Origin: Prevotella sp. tf2-5
GTDB taxonomy: Bacteria > Bacteroidota > Bacteroidia > Bacteroidales > Bacteroidaceae
DNA length: 64,000 bases
Reading direction: 5' to 3'
NCBI RefSeq assembly: GCF_900115435.1
Contig: NZ_FOWK01000001.1
Location: 186,001-250,000, forward strand
The notes beneath the pieces were generated by a model that did no database searches, was not told the origin of the DNA, and saw only the letters and a program-made list of their open reading frames with translations. Below, piece by piece: positions 1 to 7,754 of this stretch. Positions within the stretch are counted from its first letter, which is position 1. Each line of letters opens with the position of its first letter. The translations under genes were made by a program, and so were the position numbers.

Positions 1-447
1 ATCTTGAGAATAGTAAATATGATTGCGCAGTTTCTCTTCAATCTGCTTTATTACATAGTCACAAGCATAATCCTCTTTATCTTTATACTCATATTCTTCC
101 GAAATTGTAATAACGCTCTTCTTATATTCTCGCCATCCATCCAAGGCATATAAATAATGACGAAACAGCATATCGTTTTCATCTTCTCTTTGATAAACGA
201 AGCTATAGGCTGTAACACTATCCAAAATTCCACGGAGCAAACATCTTGCAGACACTTCGTCTAATGTGCCCTTTGTTAATAGTTCTAAAGAATGAAACAT
301 CCGTACAATCTTCATTATTATAACAGTCTGATAGTGCTTTGTGTCTTCTATAGAACTACTTTGGGGATACTTTTCAGAAAGATACTCTCCAAAAAAATCC
401 ATCATTGCCAGATAAAACCGGAATATTGTATTATTTGCTTTTACCAT
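1..447 (-). CDS. DUF5677-like protein, partial (C-terminus beyond window)
   Basis: An open frame of 149 codons runs from an ATG at 447 to the first base of the window with no stop, so the protein is cut by the edge. It begins MVKANNTIFRFYLAMMDFF. Residues about 45-85 form a helical stretch containing ARCLLRGILD and SFVYQ, which resembles the helical core of DUF5677 proteins, a family often found in accessory and defence-type regions. That assignment is by eye and modest. The start lies 9 bases after the stop of the TerB-like gene, so it is probably the fourth gene of the operon read from the promoter near 5040. No signal peptide or membrane segment is visible. The biochemical role is unknown. 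Confidence 0.6.
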   Translation of the reverse strand, partial: MVKANNTIFRFYLAMMDFFGEYLSEKYPQSSSIEDTKHYQTVIIMKIVRMFHSLELLTKGTLDEVSARCLLRGILDSVTAYSFVYQREDENDMLFRHYLYALDGWREYKKSVITISEEYEYKDKEDYACDYVIKQIEEKLRNHIYYSQD

Positions 448-456
448 GTTCAAATC

Positions 457-777
457 TTATAGAGTCTTTTCTTCCACCCAAATATGATTGATTATTTCTG
501 TTTCGTTTGGATGTATATATCCATCTGCCTCAGCCATTGAAACGAATAGAGATTGAACATATTGCTTTTTCTCTTCCAGCATTTCATTTATAACGGACTT
601 AGCCTGAATATCATCCATGTTAGCCATATCTTCTATATCACTAATGGTTATACCTAGTTCAGCATAAACCTTATCCATATATTTTTCCTCCTTCGGATAA
701 ATTATACCATCAGCATTCATTATCTGTGAGAGAATGGTTACTATTGCGAATTTCTCGATTATTGTAAGTTGAATCAT
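457..777 (-). CDS. TerB-like small acidic protein
   Basis: This 106-residue protein has the TerB/COG4103 (tellurite resistance) look: an all-helical protein with two similar acidic motifs, NADGIIYPKE at residues 21-30 and EADGYIHPNE at 83-92. Motifs of this kind are thought to bind divalent metal. It starts inside the stop of the upstream helicase-fusion gene (ATGA overlap, 774-777), which implies translational coupling and a shared job. TerB domains recur in bacterial defence and stress systems, for example Shango, where one accompanies a helicase. That parallel is suggestive only. No transmembrane segment or signal peptide is seen. Confidence 0.65.
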   Translation of the reverse strand: MIQLTIIEKFAIVTILSQIMNADGIIYPKEEKYMDKVYAELGITISDIEDMANMDDIQAKSVINEMLEEKKQYVQSLFVSMAEADGYIHPNETEIINHIWVEEKTL

Positions 778-3700
778 ATCGTTTGTTCTTTAAAGAATTT
801 GTCGTAAGTCTCGTTACCAATATTAATGATGTACAGATTTTCGCGAGCTCGCGTAATTGCAGTATACATCATTTCTGGCTCCATCGGTATATTGCAAGCG
901 GTTTTGGCATTATACTCATCATCTAAAATAATTATCACACAAGGCGACTCCCATCCTTTGAAACTTTTGATAGTTGAGAGTTTCAAACATCGTTTGTCTG
1001 TAGTAAACAGTTGTTTCCTAGTACGACCTAATGCTTCATAGTCTCTATTGAACTTCCAATTGGCAGGTTGCTTATCGGTAACATTATGCAACTGTTTCAA
1101 ATGTTCGAATTGTTCTGTAGAGACAAAGGTAATTTCTGTCTTTTCTCCTGTCTTTTCTCGATACTTAAAATCAATTATTTGCAGCAGTTTAGAATAGGAT
1201 GCCAAAACAACAAAGTCCTTTGGACTATTGTTGCTATTTTTGATTATCTCTGTTAATTTCAATACCAGATTATCCATGGTGAATGCCCCTCTCATATTGT
1301 AATAAGTGACTATCTGAAAGTTCAGCGAATTATCAAAATCACTTGCTGCATTGATGGTGTCAACGGACTGCTTAGATAAGAACCTTGTCTGGAACGCTGT
1401 AGCTAAAGATGCAAGTCGAGGGTTGGTAAAACGCCGTCCTGTGCTCAGCTCTTTGTTCCATACACCACCAATAACACCCAATCGGATATCGCCATTACTA
1501 TCTATGGGTCTGTGATAAACATTTTGCTTAGGATCACCAAACACAACAAACTCTCCATTAGGCAAAAGAAAGTTCTGCATAACGATTCTTAGCCATTCGG
1601 TAGTATAGTCTTGTACCTCGTCTACAAGGATAGCGGAATAACGCTTATGAACATTCACATCCTTAAAGAACGACTGATTATCATATGATCCGAACTCAAC
1701 ATGAAGTTTACATTCTGAGGCTCGTATCCTAAAAAATTGATGATAGGGATAAATATCTATTTTCTCCCATGAAAAATCCTCTCGCAGTTCGGAGAGCCTA
1801 TATCTCAAGTAATTTGCTAATGTAATATTGAAAGTTAGTACAAGTACATCTCCACCCGTTCGTTTCATCGCATTTACAGCACGGGCAGCGAGAACATGAG
1901 TTTTACCAGATCCTGCAACTCCACTGATTTTCTGATGTGTATTTTGACTAACCACGAGTTTCTTTTGTGCTCCTTTTGGTTCAAATCCTGCTTTTCCTTC
2001 TTGATAAGAATGCCATGCAGGAGAAAGCATCTTTGCAATCTTACGTTTTACTACATCATCAAAATATGATGAGGTGTTAATAAGTCCTATTTGGGTATAA
2101 AGTCCTTGCGAGATGCTTTTCTTGGAGATAAACTCGCTTCCAAATAAATATGTGTAGTTAATATGCTCACCCGATAAACCAAAGAAATCTCTAACTTTAT
2201 TGTTGTCATTAACTGTAAACACAACCGCTTTCTTGATTAAACCATAGTTTTTACTGCTTTCTATTGTACTCAACAGTAGTTCTTCAATTCCATCCTTAAT
2301 ACTGGTTTGGCACAAACTAATAAGTTCAATGGGTGACTGAAGTGTTTTTGTGACTACCTCATTTTCACCTAATACAGAAATCCCTTTGCCATCCTTGGGT
2401 AATTGGCATTTATTAAGATCCTCTTCAAACACATTTAGTAGAAGTAACCCTTTATTTGGACGAACAATAATAAAATCAACTGCCACTTCATTAATAACAG
2501 GATCAACATATAGGATATCATCTACTGACAATATACTCTGAAGACGATATGCAACTCTTGCTTTCTCTCGAGACATCACCTTGTTTTGCCATTGTAGCTG
2601 CATGTCATAATCATTGAACACATCCTCTCCACTGTCATGATACAATGACAATCTGCTCAAGTCTAATGATGCCCCATTATAAGCGAAACAACGCGTCATG
2701 CAGGTATAGGGATGACCTGTTCTTTGAGTTCGTCCATATCTCACGCTATCAATATGGCTAAAATATTCTTGTTCACCAAATACTGAACAAAACTGTTCAA
2801 TTCTGTAAGCGGCACTGTTCTTGGGTCCCATACATAGAATGAAATGATTACCATGAGAAGAAGCTACCATGCGTGCCACTTCTGCCAAATCTATAGCCTT
2901 GACATCAAGAATATTTGAGAAAACATGAATGACTTTGCTGTATCTATAGCCAATAGAAGTCACTACTTCACCTGTCACTTCTACTGTGGCAGGCATGAAT
3001 TTGTTAATTGCATTTATTTCTATGTTATTGTCAACCATCTTAGAAATATTGCACAACGCTCGTTGGATGGCATTTGGTGATGGTTCAACAAGTGTGATCC
3101 TTTTTACCCACTTCAACAAGTCACGCTGTTGTAATACTTCTATTAACGTTGTGGAGCCAATACCTTGTCCACAACCCCAATCGACAATTTCTATAGAGCC
3201 AACCAACTTATTAAAAGGGAAATTCATAATTGCTGCACGTAACTTACCAACATGCATTTCCCCATAAGCAGACATATAGCAATTAAGAGCTTCTTCACTA
3301 GCCAATAGTCCAATACCATGTACCAACTCTGGATGTTTCCATGGGTAAGATTTCCATTGTTCAGGTAATAATTCGTGGCATAGTTTAATAATGCTTGAAA
3401 TATTTACATTCCTAATTCGATTAAGAGCAGTCTTATATGTATTAATATTATCAAAGGCAAGTTCATTGCCATTCTCGTCGATTTGTAGCCATCTGTTACC
3501 AAGTAATACGGGACAATAAAAAGGCTTAACTCTCTCATGGAAATCTAGATATTTCTCAGATTCCTGCTCTGACAATGTATAGGCATCCCAGAAATAGTGA
3601 TGGAAGTAAATTGTATGGTTACAACAATGTATGTAAACTTGATCTTTAACTGCAATTCCTGCAAAATCATATTTACATGGAATCGTGTATTCGAACTTTT

Positions 3701-3917
3701 TATTTACGAAACCCCATTTGCCATTTTTGCATATTGGGCACAATTTGTACTCGTCAAAGTCCCATGAACACGATAGATATCCAGAATTCTCAAAGAACTC
3801 CCCCTTTCCAAAAGCTAAAATATCCGAGGTTAATGCGGAATGAAATTCTGTTGTACCATCCTCAAACAAAAATGCCCATCCATTATTTTGCTGAATGAAT
3901 CGCTTTAATGGTTTCAT
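774..3917 (-). CDS. WG-repeat / methyltransferase-like / NERD-like / UvrD-type helicase fusion
   Basis: A 1047-residue multidomain protein. Residues about 63-90 include KNGKWGFVNKK, typical of a WG repeat. Residues 240-370 look like a class I methyltransferase Rossmann fold, with motif I VDWGCGQG at 245-252. Residues about 455-600 resemble a NERD nuclease module (VDFIIVRPNKGLLLL), but the catalytic E-x-K is not evident because NVFEED stands in its place. From about 660 there is a superfamily 1A helicase: Walker A GVAGSGKT (666-673), Walker B VDEVQD (765-770), GDPKQN (794-799), then late motifs STIKSFKG and YTAITRARE near the C-terminus. It starts one base after the DUF1848 gene ends and overlaps the TerB-like start by four bases. 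The helicase part is confident, the other domain names are by eye. A nucleic-acid repair or defence role is inferred. Confidence 0.8.
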   Translation of the reverse strand: MKPLKRFIQQNNGWAFLFEDGTTEFHSALTSDILAFGKGEFFENSGYLSCSWDFDEYKLCPICKNGKWGFVNKKFEYTIPCKYDFAGIAVKDQVYIHCCNHTIYFHHYFWDAYTLSEQESEKYLDFHERVKPFYCPVLLGNRWLQIDENGNELAFDNINTYKTALNRIRNVNISSIIKLCHELLPEQWKSYPWKHPELVHGIGLLASEEALNCYMSAYGEMHVGKLRAAIMNFPFNKLVGSIEIVDWGCGQGIGSTTLIEVLQQRDLLKWVKRITLVEPSPNAIQRALCNISKMVDNNIEINAINKFMPATVEVTGEVVTSIGYRYSKVIHVFSNILDVKAIDLAEVARMVASSHGNHFILCMGPKNSAAYRIEQFCSVFGEQEYFSHIDSVRYGRTQRTGHPYTCMTRCFAYNGASLDLSRLSLYHDSGEDVFNDYDMQLQWQNKVMSREKARVAYRLQSILSVDDILYVDPVINEVAVDFIIVRPNKGLLLLNVFEEDLNKCQLPKDGKGISVLGENEVVTKTLQSPIELISLCQTSIKDGIEELLLSTIESSKNYGLIKKAVVFTVNDNNKVRDFFGLSGEHINYTYLFGSEFISKKSISQGLYTQIGLINTSSYFDDVVKRKIAKMLSPAWHSYQEGKAGFEPKGAQKKLVVSQNTHQKISGVAGSGKTHVLAARAVNAMKRTGGDVLVLTFNITLANYLRYRLSELREDFSWEKIDIYPYHQFFRIRASECKLHVEFGSYDNQSFFKDVNVHKRYSAILVDEVQDYTTEWLRIVMQNFLLPNGEFVVFGDPKQNVYHRPIDSNGDIRLGVIGGVWNKELSTGRRFTNPRLASLATAFQTRFLSKQSVDTINAASDFDNSLNFQIVTYYNMRGAFTMDNLVLKLTEIIKNSNNSPKDFVVLASYSKLLQIIDFKYREKTGEKTEITFVSTEQFEHLKQLHNVTDKQPANWKFNRDYEALGRTRKQLFTTDKRCLKLSTIKSFKGWESPCVIIILDDEYNAKTACNIPMEPEMMYTAITRARENLYIINIGNETYDKFFKEQTI

Positions 3918-3918
3918 A

Positions 3919-4986
3919 TTACCTCCCTTTTATTGTTTCTCCAAATTGATTCTTTTTATGCTCTTTCCAGTTCCTTACTGCGATTTCCTTACTCGAATTC
4001 GCATAACAATACTCACACAAGTGGGGGCAAGTATTATATTCCCCAATATCTTTGCTTACTATACACCCGCAAAACTGCCGCTGGCCTTTGTCCCTATTAT
4101 CGCCATGAGTGGCGTATGTGTTGTTGGGTAGAAGGATTGCATCTTCGGGCAAAGGTTCTGATTCGCCAAAGAGATTTGGTACAGGCATTGGGAATGTCTT
4201 GACATTAAGAAAGTCCATAAGTTTCTTGTCTTCGTATGTAAATCGGATAATAAGTGCATCGTCAATACAATGGTTGTGAACAATGCCATATCGCTGTAAG
4301 TCTACTTTCTCGCCACAAGTAGCAAGAGTATACCCCCATTTCTTATTCAGCTCAGCAAGTTTTTCTGCAAATTCCAGCATCTGCAGTTCAGTCCATTCAT
4401 GATATGGGATATGACTCTTTTCAAGATTGGCCTTTACTTTCCGATAACTCAGAATGTCTGCATAACTGAATACAAGCTTCTCGGTATAGCCTTGTAATTG
4501 GTCTCCAATTCGTCCTATCTTGGAAAGTAATGCATCAATAGAGATATCGTCCGTCAGTAGCAACGGGTCAAAACGCCAGATTACCCGTCCCTTTCCTAAT
4601 TTATCAACTAGTAGCTTAAACGTGTCTACGCGTTCAGAAAGTTTCGGCACGCCACGCTCTAAACCTTCCTTCTCATAATCATTAAGAGTATATTGAATAT
4701 AGCAACCAATATTACGCTCTTTCAGATAATCAAGATGCTGTAAAAGTGGTCTTGGATTCTTTGACCAAAATACGATGAAGCGAGTGTCTTGATATGACAC
4801 ATAACTCTTAACCCCATTAAAGGGATTAGTCCAAGCAGAATAGCCAACCTTCAAACGGTGGAAGAACCAGTCAGCATAGAAAGCCGGGATATCCGTACTC
4901 CTACTTGCAGAGACTATAATGGGAGCCTGAGCTTTAACAGTCTCTCCGTTTTCTCGTTTTATTTGGATTGGTTGCCATTGAGCCAT
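3919..4986 (-). CDS. DUF1848 family protein (putative Fe-S / radical-SAM-like)
   Basis: A 355-residue protein with the DUF1848 hallmark N-terminus (IIVSASRSTDIPAFYADWF) and the internal motif FIVFWSKNPRPLL. The cysteines gather at the C-terminus: CGC near residue 307, then CPHLCEYC at 320-327. The latter is a CX3CX2C arrangement like that binding the 4Fe-4S cluster in radical-SAM enzymes, though there it normally lies near the N-terminus. The family has been loosely compared with spore photoproduct lyases, and its reaction is not known to me. It is the first gene of the left operon, and the next gene starts one base after its stop. A TATCTTTG promoter box lies at 5036-5043. Base composition is AT-rich compared with the starch genes. 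Confidence 0.8.
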   Translation of the reverse strand: MAQWQPIQIKRENGETVKAQAPIIVSASRSTDIPAFYADWFFHRLKVGYSAWTNPFNGVKSYVSYQDTRFIVFWSKNPRPLLQHLDYLKERNIGCYIQYTLNDYEKEGLERGVPKLSERVDTFKLLVDKLGKGRVIWRFDPLLLTDDISIDALLSKIGRIGDQLQGYTEKLVFSYADILSYRKVKANLEKSHIPYHEWTELQMLEFAEKLAELNKKWGYTLATCGEKVDLQRYGIVHNHCIDDALIIRFTYEDKKLMDFLNVKTFPMPVPNLFGESEPLPEDAILLPNNTYATHGDNRDKGQRQFCGCIVSKDIGEYNTCPHLCEYCYANSSKEIAVRNWKEHKKNQFGETIKGR

Positions 4987-5035
4987 ATATCTTACGTTTT
5001 AGGTGTCCTTGTTCCGTATTGCCAATTTTTGACCA

Positions 5036-5043
5036 CAAAGATA
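5036..5043 (-). promoter_or_regulatory. -7 promoter box of the DUF1848-helicase operon
   Basis: Read on the minus strand this is TATCTTTG, a perfect TAnnTTTG box, about 50 bases upstream of the DUF1848 start. No good TTTG -33 element is visible at the usual spacing. It is the only convincing promoter for the four minus-strand genes. Confidence 0.6.
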
Positions 5044-5114
5044 CGATTTTTTTTCTAATGAGATGCACAATTACTAAAAAAGTGATTTCCACAAGCCTTG
5101 TGAAAGTCTTTTTA

Positions 5115-5146
5115 TTTGGATAAATCGAGGTAATTGCCTACTTTTG
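5115..5146 (+). promoter_or_regulatory. Consensus promoter before a 26-codon ORF
   Basis: TTTG at 5115-5118, 20 bases, then TACTTTTG at 5139-5146 match the Bacteroidota housekeeping promoter pattern. The ATG of the small ORF follows 20 bases later. Confidence 0.6.
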
Positions 5147-5165
5147 CAAAAAAGAATAGAAACCC

Positions 5166-5246
5166 ATGGCTACACATGAACAAATTGAAGCACTGAAGAT
5201 TGACGAGAACGTCTTCGAATTGACTGAGGACACGGAGCTGGAGTAA
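5166..5246 (+). CDS. Possible 26-residue acidic peptide
   Basis: A short reading frame begins MATHEQIEALKIDENVF and ends with an acidic tail (ELTEDTELE). It follows a near-perfect promoter, and its codons look like ordinary coding sequence (GAC, GAG, CTG, AAG). It is strongly acidic, with no signal peptide or hydrophobic segment. No family is recognised. It may instead be the left remnant of a longer gene, because the downstream 200 bases carry no continuing frame. Confidence rests mainly on the promoter and start arrangement. Confidence 0.35.
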   Translation: MATHEQIEALKIDENVFELTEDTELE

Positions 5247-5429
5247 AAGTTTAACTGTCAAATGCGGGTTAAACGGGTTACGATTTAGAGACTTAACTCT
5301 TGCACCAATCCGCATCAAGTTGCCTTTTCCCTTCGTCCTTTGATCCCCCATTATTCCCCGTCTTGCCTTTTATTTACGGTCATTCTGCGTTAATTCTCCA
5401 AAATCGCTTTTTAAAGTCAACCTTTTTTC

Positions 5430-5460
5430 GTAACTTTGCCTTCAGAGATGGCGAAGTTAC
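5430..5460 (+). promoter_or_regulatory. Promoter box inside an inverted repeat
   Basis: TAACTTTG at 5431-5438 is a good -7 box. The 11 bases 5430-5440 (GTAACTTTGCC) pair with 5450-5460 (GGCGAAGTTAC) with one mismatch. The hairpin or operator therefore overlaps the promoter box and the ATG of the leader ORF at 5448. Confidence 0.4.
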
Positions 5461-5516
5461 TCCGTCTCGGCATAAAAAAGATTAAAATCTTTTGTTCTGC
5501 TCTCAACTTTTTGTAA
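5448..5516 (+). CDS. Possible 22-residue leader peptide upstream of the HU-HIG gene
   Basis: The reading frame encodes MAKLLRLGIKKIKIFCSALN plus two more residues. It starts just after the promoter box at 5431-5438 and ends with a TAA that forms the first bases of the second promoter box (5514-5521). A small hairpin (AAAAGATT/AATCTTTT type) lies inside it. It could be a translated leader that affects expression of the following gene, or a chance frame in a promoter-bearing repeat. No family is recognised. Confidence 0.25.
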   Translation: MAKLLRLGIKKIKIFCSALNFL

Positions 5517-5521
5517 CTTTG
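5491..5521 (+). promoter_or_regulatory. Promoter of the HU-HIG gene
   Basis: TTTG at 5491-5494, a 19-base spacer and TAACTTTG at 5514-5521. The start codon lies 30 bases downstream at 5551. Confidence 0.6.
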
Positions 5522-5550
5522 CATCTGTAAAACCAAAACTATCATCAACT

Positions 5551-6171
5551 ATGCCAAGAAAGAAAGACGGAATGCCCTTTGAGATTCATCCCTCCCCAAT
5601 GAAAGGGAAGGACGGTAAAAACCTGTTGTATGTCCGTCCACGTAGTGGACAGAAAGTAACGATGAGACAGTTGGACGACTATTGTGCCCAGCACTACGCC
5701 CTGCGTCCCGGAGAACTCACCCGCTCGTTCAATGCCTTCATCCAGGCGACGGGCTATTACCTTGCCGAAGGCTATCGGCTGGAGACCCTTATCGGTTCGT
5801 TTGCCCCGAAGATCGGACTGCGCCGTGAGATTACTGACGCAAAGGATGTCAAAAACTATGATGTCCGTTTCGAGGGCATCGAGTATAAGTCGGTGAAATC
5901 GTTCGAGGAGAGTGTGCGCTACTGGCTTCATGGTTTCCGCCGTGCCAACAATCCCGACACCCAGGAGCTACTTGCCGACACGAAGTATATCGACCGTGCC
6001 CTCCAGCGGAGCCTCCAAGGTTTCGGCTACACCACCGTCCGCCGTTTCGCCCTATTCGCCAACCTCACCAAATACTCCGCCCGCAAACAGTTGGAGGCAT
6101 GGTGCCAGGGCGACACTCCCCGTCTCCTGAAGACCAAGCAAGGTCAACAGTTCATTTATACGGAAGTGTGA
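5551..6171 (+). CDS. HU-HIG type DNA-binding protein with C-terminal extension
   Basis: A 206-residue protein. Residues about 1-130 match the Bacteroidota HU-like HIG domain: KVTMRQLDDYCAQHY, then GELTRSFNAFIQA, YYLAEGYRLETL, IGSFAPKIGL, and VRFEGIEYKSVKSFEESV. The remaining 75 residues (from about 131) form a basic helical extension (TTVRRFALFANLTKYSARKQLE) that could add a second DNA contact. It has its own promoter. In Bacteroidota such proteins often sit beside VirE/BT4734-type primase genes, as here. A chromosomal architectural or mobile-element role is inferred. It is distinct from the classical 91-residue HU at 44.4 kb. Confidence 0.75.
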   Translation: MPRKKDGMPFEIHPSPMKGKDGKNLLYVRPRSGQKVTMRQLDDYCAQHYALRPGELTRSFNAFIQATGYYLAEGYRLETLIGSFAPKIGLRREITDAKDVKNYDVRFEGIEYKSVKSFEESVRYWLHGFRRANNPDTQELLADTKYIDRALQRSLQGFGYTTVRRFALFANLTKYSARKQLEAWCQGDTPRLLKTKQGQQFIYTEV

Positions 6172-6207
6172 AAGTTCGCCCCAGGCTTTGGATTAGTACG
6201 AGTGAAC

Positions 6208-6313
6208 CCTGCTATCCCTGCTACAATGTTGCTGAAATGCTGATGTACAAAGGGCGGAGCCTGTAGCACGATGGGAATTTATCCTGCTACAATGGTGCTA
6301 CAATCCTGCTACA
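6208..6313 (+). repeat. Left arm of 106-bp inverted repeat flanking the primase locus
   Basis: The arm runs from CCTGCTATCC to CCTGCTACA. Its reverse complement occurs at 8365-8470 with the same length and, by hand alignment, about 95 of 106 identical positions and no gaps. The sequence is rich in the word CCTGCTACA, so it also holds internal direct repeats. The pair brackets about 2 kb containing the decayed primase gene. Confidence 0.85.
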
Positions 6314-6356
6314 ACCCTACAACCAAACAGCGACTGTTTTTGAGTGGATTGAAAAC

Positions 6357-6410
6357 GGCTATAGGCGTTCAGTTGTTTGGCTGGAGCCGTTCAGTCGTTT
6401 GGCTATAGCC
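6357..6410 (+). repeat. Hairpin enclosing a 17-base direct repeat
   Basis: CGTTCAGTTGTTTGGCT at 6366-6382 recurs at 6388-6404 with one change (period 22). The pair is enclosed by GGCTATAG (6357-6364) and CTATAGCC (6403-6410). The rest of the gap 6172-6623 holds the left inverted repeat, a segment shared with 61.8 kb and the primase promoter. I see no gene in it. Confidence 0.5.
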
Positions 6411-6435
6411 GAACGGTTGAAAGGATGCTTCTAAT

Positions 6436-6500
6436 TCCCTCGAAGGTAGGCACTAATACCCCATTACCAGTAACCTGCAACCCTTATGCAAGGCATCTTC
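6436..6500 (+). repeat. Segment shared, inverted, with 61764-61830
   Basis: This stretch (CCTCGAAGGTAGGCAC...CAGTAACCTG...GCAAGGCAT) is recognisably the reverse complement of the stretch near 61764-61830. The two agree in the blocks CTCGAAGGTAGGCAC and AGTAACCTG with scattered differences between. Confidence 0.6.
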
Positions 6501-6542
6501 GTCTTCAATCGGAGACATCTAATACAATATTCGAAACGATTC

Positions 6543-6574
6543 TTTGGTCGTTTCGTTTATTTTTTGTACCTTTG
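6543..6574 (+). promoter_or_regulatory. Promoter of the primase-type gene
   Basis: TTTG at 6543-6546, a 20-base spacer and TACCTTTG at 6567-6574. This places the true start at the ATG at 6624 and not at the upstream ATG at 6486, which lies before the promoter. Confidence 0.6.
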
Positions 6575-6623
6575 CATCACAACCATAGCTTGTTATCATA
6601 GCTGGCTATTATCAATAACTACA

Positions 6624-7754
6624 ATGAGAATTTCAAAGATTAAGACCAAAGTCGGTGAACTTTGTACACCAGTGAGTACGGAATTGAGCGCCGTAGTAGA
6701 ACGTATGCGCTCGGGTAATAACAAGGAAGCGGCAGAACGGATAGCGACCAGTGCCCGCTTGTCGAGACTGATGGAGGAAGAAGGGAGTCCCCACTACTAC
6801 CTGACGGACAAGGACCGCCTGCCCTACCTCATCTTCTCGGCAACGTTCGGCAAGGACGGTCTCGACCATCCGAAGGACTTCACCAACCTGCTCCTGCTTG
6901 ATGTCAACTGTGAGAAGGGCTTGTCACAGGTGGCGATGATGAGACGCAGGGTGGCACAGGTGCCCTATACGTTGCTTGCCTTCGCAGGGGTGAGTGGCGT
7001 GACCTTGAAAGTGGTGGTGCGCTGCCAAGCACCTGAGGAACAGCCAAAACATGACAAGGAGAGCTATCTCGCCTACCTGACCGATGCGCAGAACAGTGCC
7101 GTGCGCCTGTATAGTGCCCTGACAGGTTGTGAGGTGTTCGTCAAGGAGCAATCCTTGAAGGTTGGTTGCCGCATGAGTCATGACCCACAACTCTATTACC
7201 AGCCAGAGGCACTACCGCTTCCCGTCGTCCGTGAGGAGCAGGATGTCCTGAAAGCCTATGAGGACACCCATTCGGATGACGAGGGGAATGTACTGCCACC
7301 TCCCTCGCTGGAGGTACGTGAGCAGGCACAGTTGGAGTACCATACCTGTCTGTCGAAGGCTTTGGAGGAGGCAGGTGATAACGTGGAACATTGTGTACAG
7401 CAACTCGCCGACTACTGTGCGAAGGCACATCTGGGCGAAGAAGACAGTGTGGAGCGCACCCGTTGGCAGAGTCGTTTCCGCACGCTCTCCGAGGATGTCA
7501 TCCGCAAGATCTTCCGTAATGCCTACAGGAAACCGCAAAGTGAGAAACCCCTCTCGCAGATGAACGAGAAGGAGCGTATCATGCGTTCTATCGTGGAGTT
7601 CTTCGACCGTCGCTACCAACTACGCTATAACGTGGTGAAACAGGTGACTGAATACCGTCCTAACGACCTGACCTATAAAGAGTGGAGACCATTGACAGAC
7701 AGAGAATTGACGACATCAAGATGGAGAATGCCGAGCAGGTGGAGCGTGTCTTAG
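6624..7754 (+). pseudogene. BT4734/VirE-type primase, N-terminal part of disrupted gene
   Basis: This frame encodes 376 residues starting MRISKIKTKVGELC. The N-terminal 220 residues resemble the BT4734/BF3469 family domain found ahead of VirE ATPase domains in Bacteroidota (YLIFSATFGKDGLDHP, LLLDVNCEKGL, FAGVSGVTLKVVVR). A spacer and a segment typical of the primase-ATPase junction follow (FFDRRYQLRYNVVKQVTEYRP and KEWRPLTDRE), after which it runs into unrelated residues and stops at 7754. The part that should carry the Walker A loop is absent. The remaining half continues in another frame from about 7682. An internal deletion with frame change is the simplest reading. It lies inside the 106-base inverted repeats. 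Confidence 0.7.

Noticed and set aside
51..233. A 60-codon minus-strand frame at the left edge
   Set aside because: It lies in another frame over the longer open DUF5677-like frame that continues the operon.
6486..6623. N-terminal 46-codon extension of the primase-type gene
   Set aside because: It lies upstream of and across the consensus promoter and includes the segment shared with 61.8 kb.
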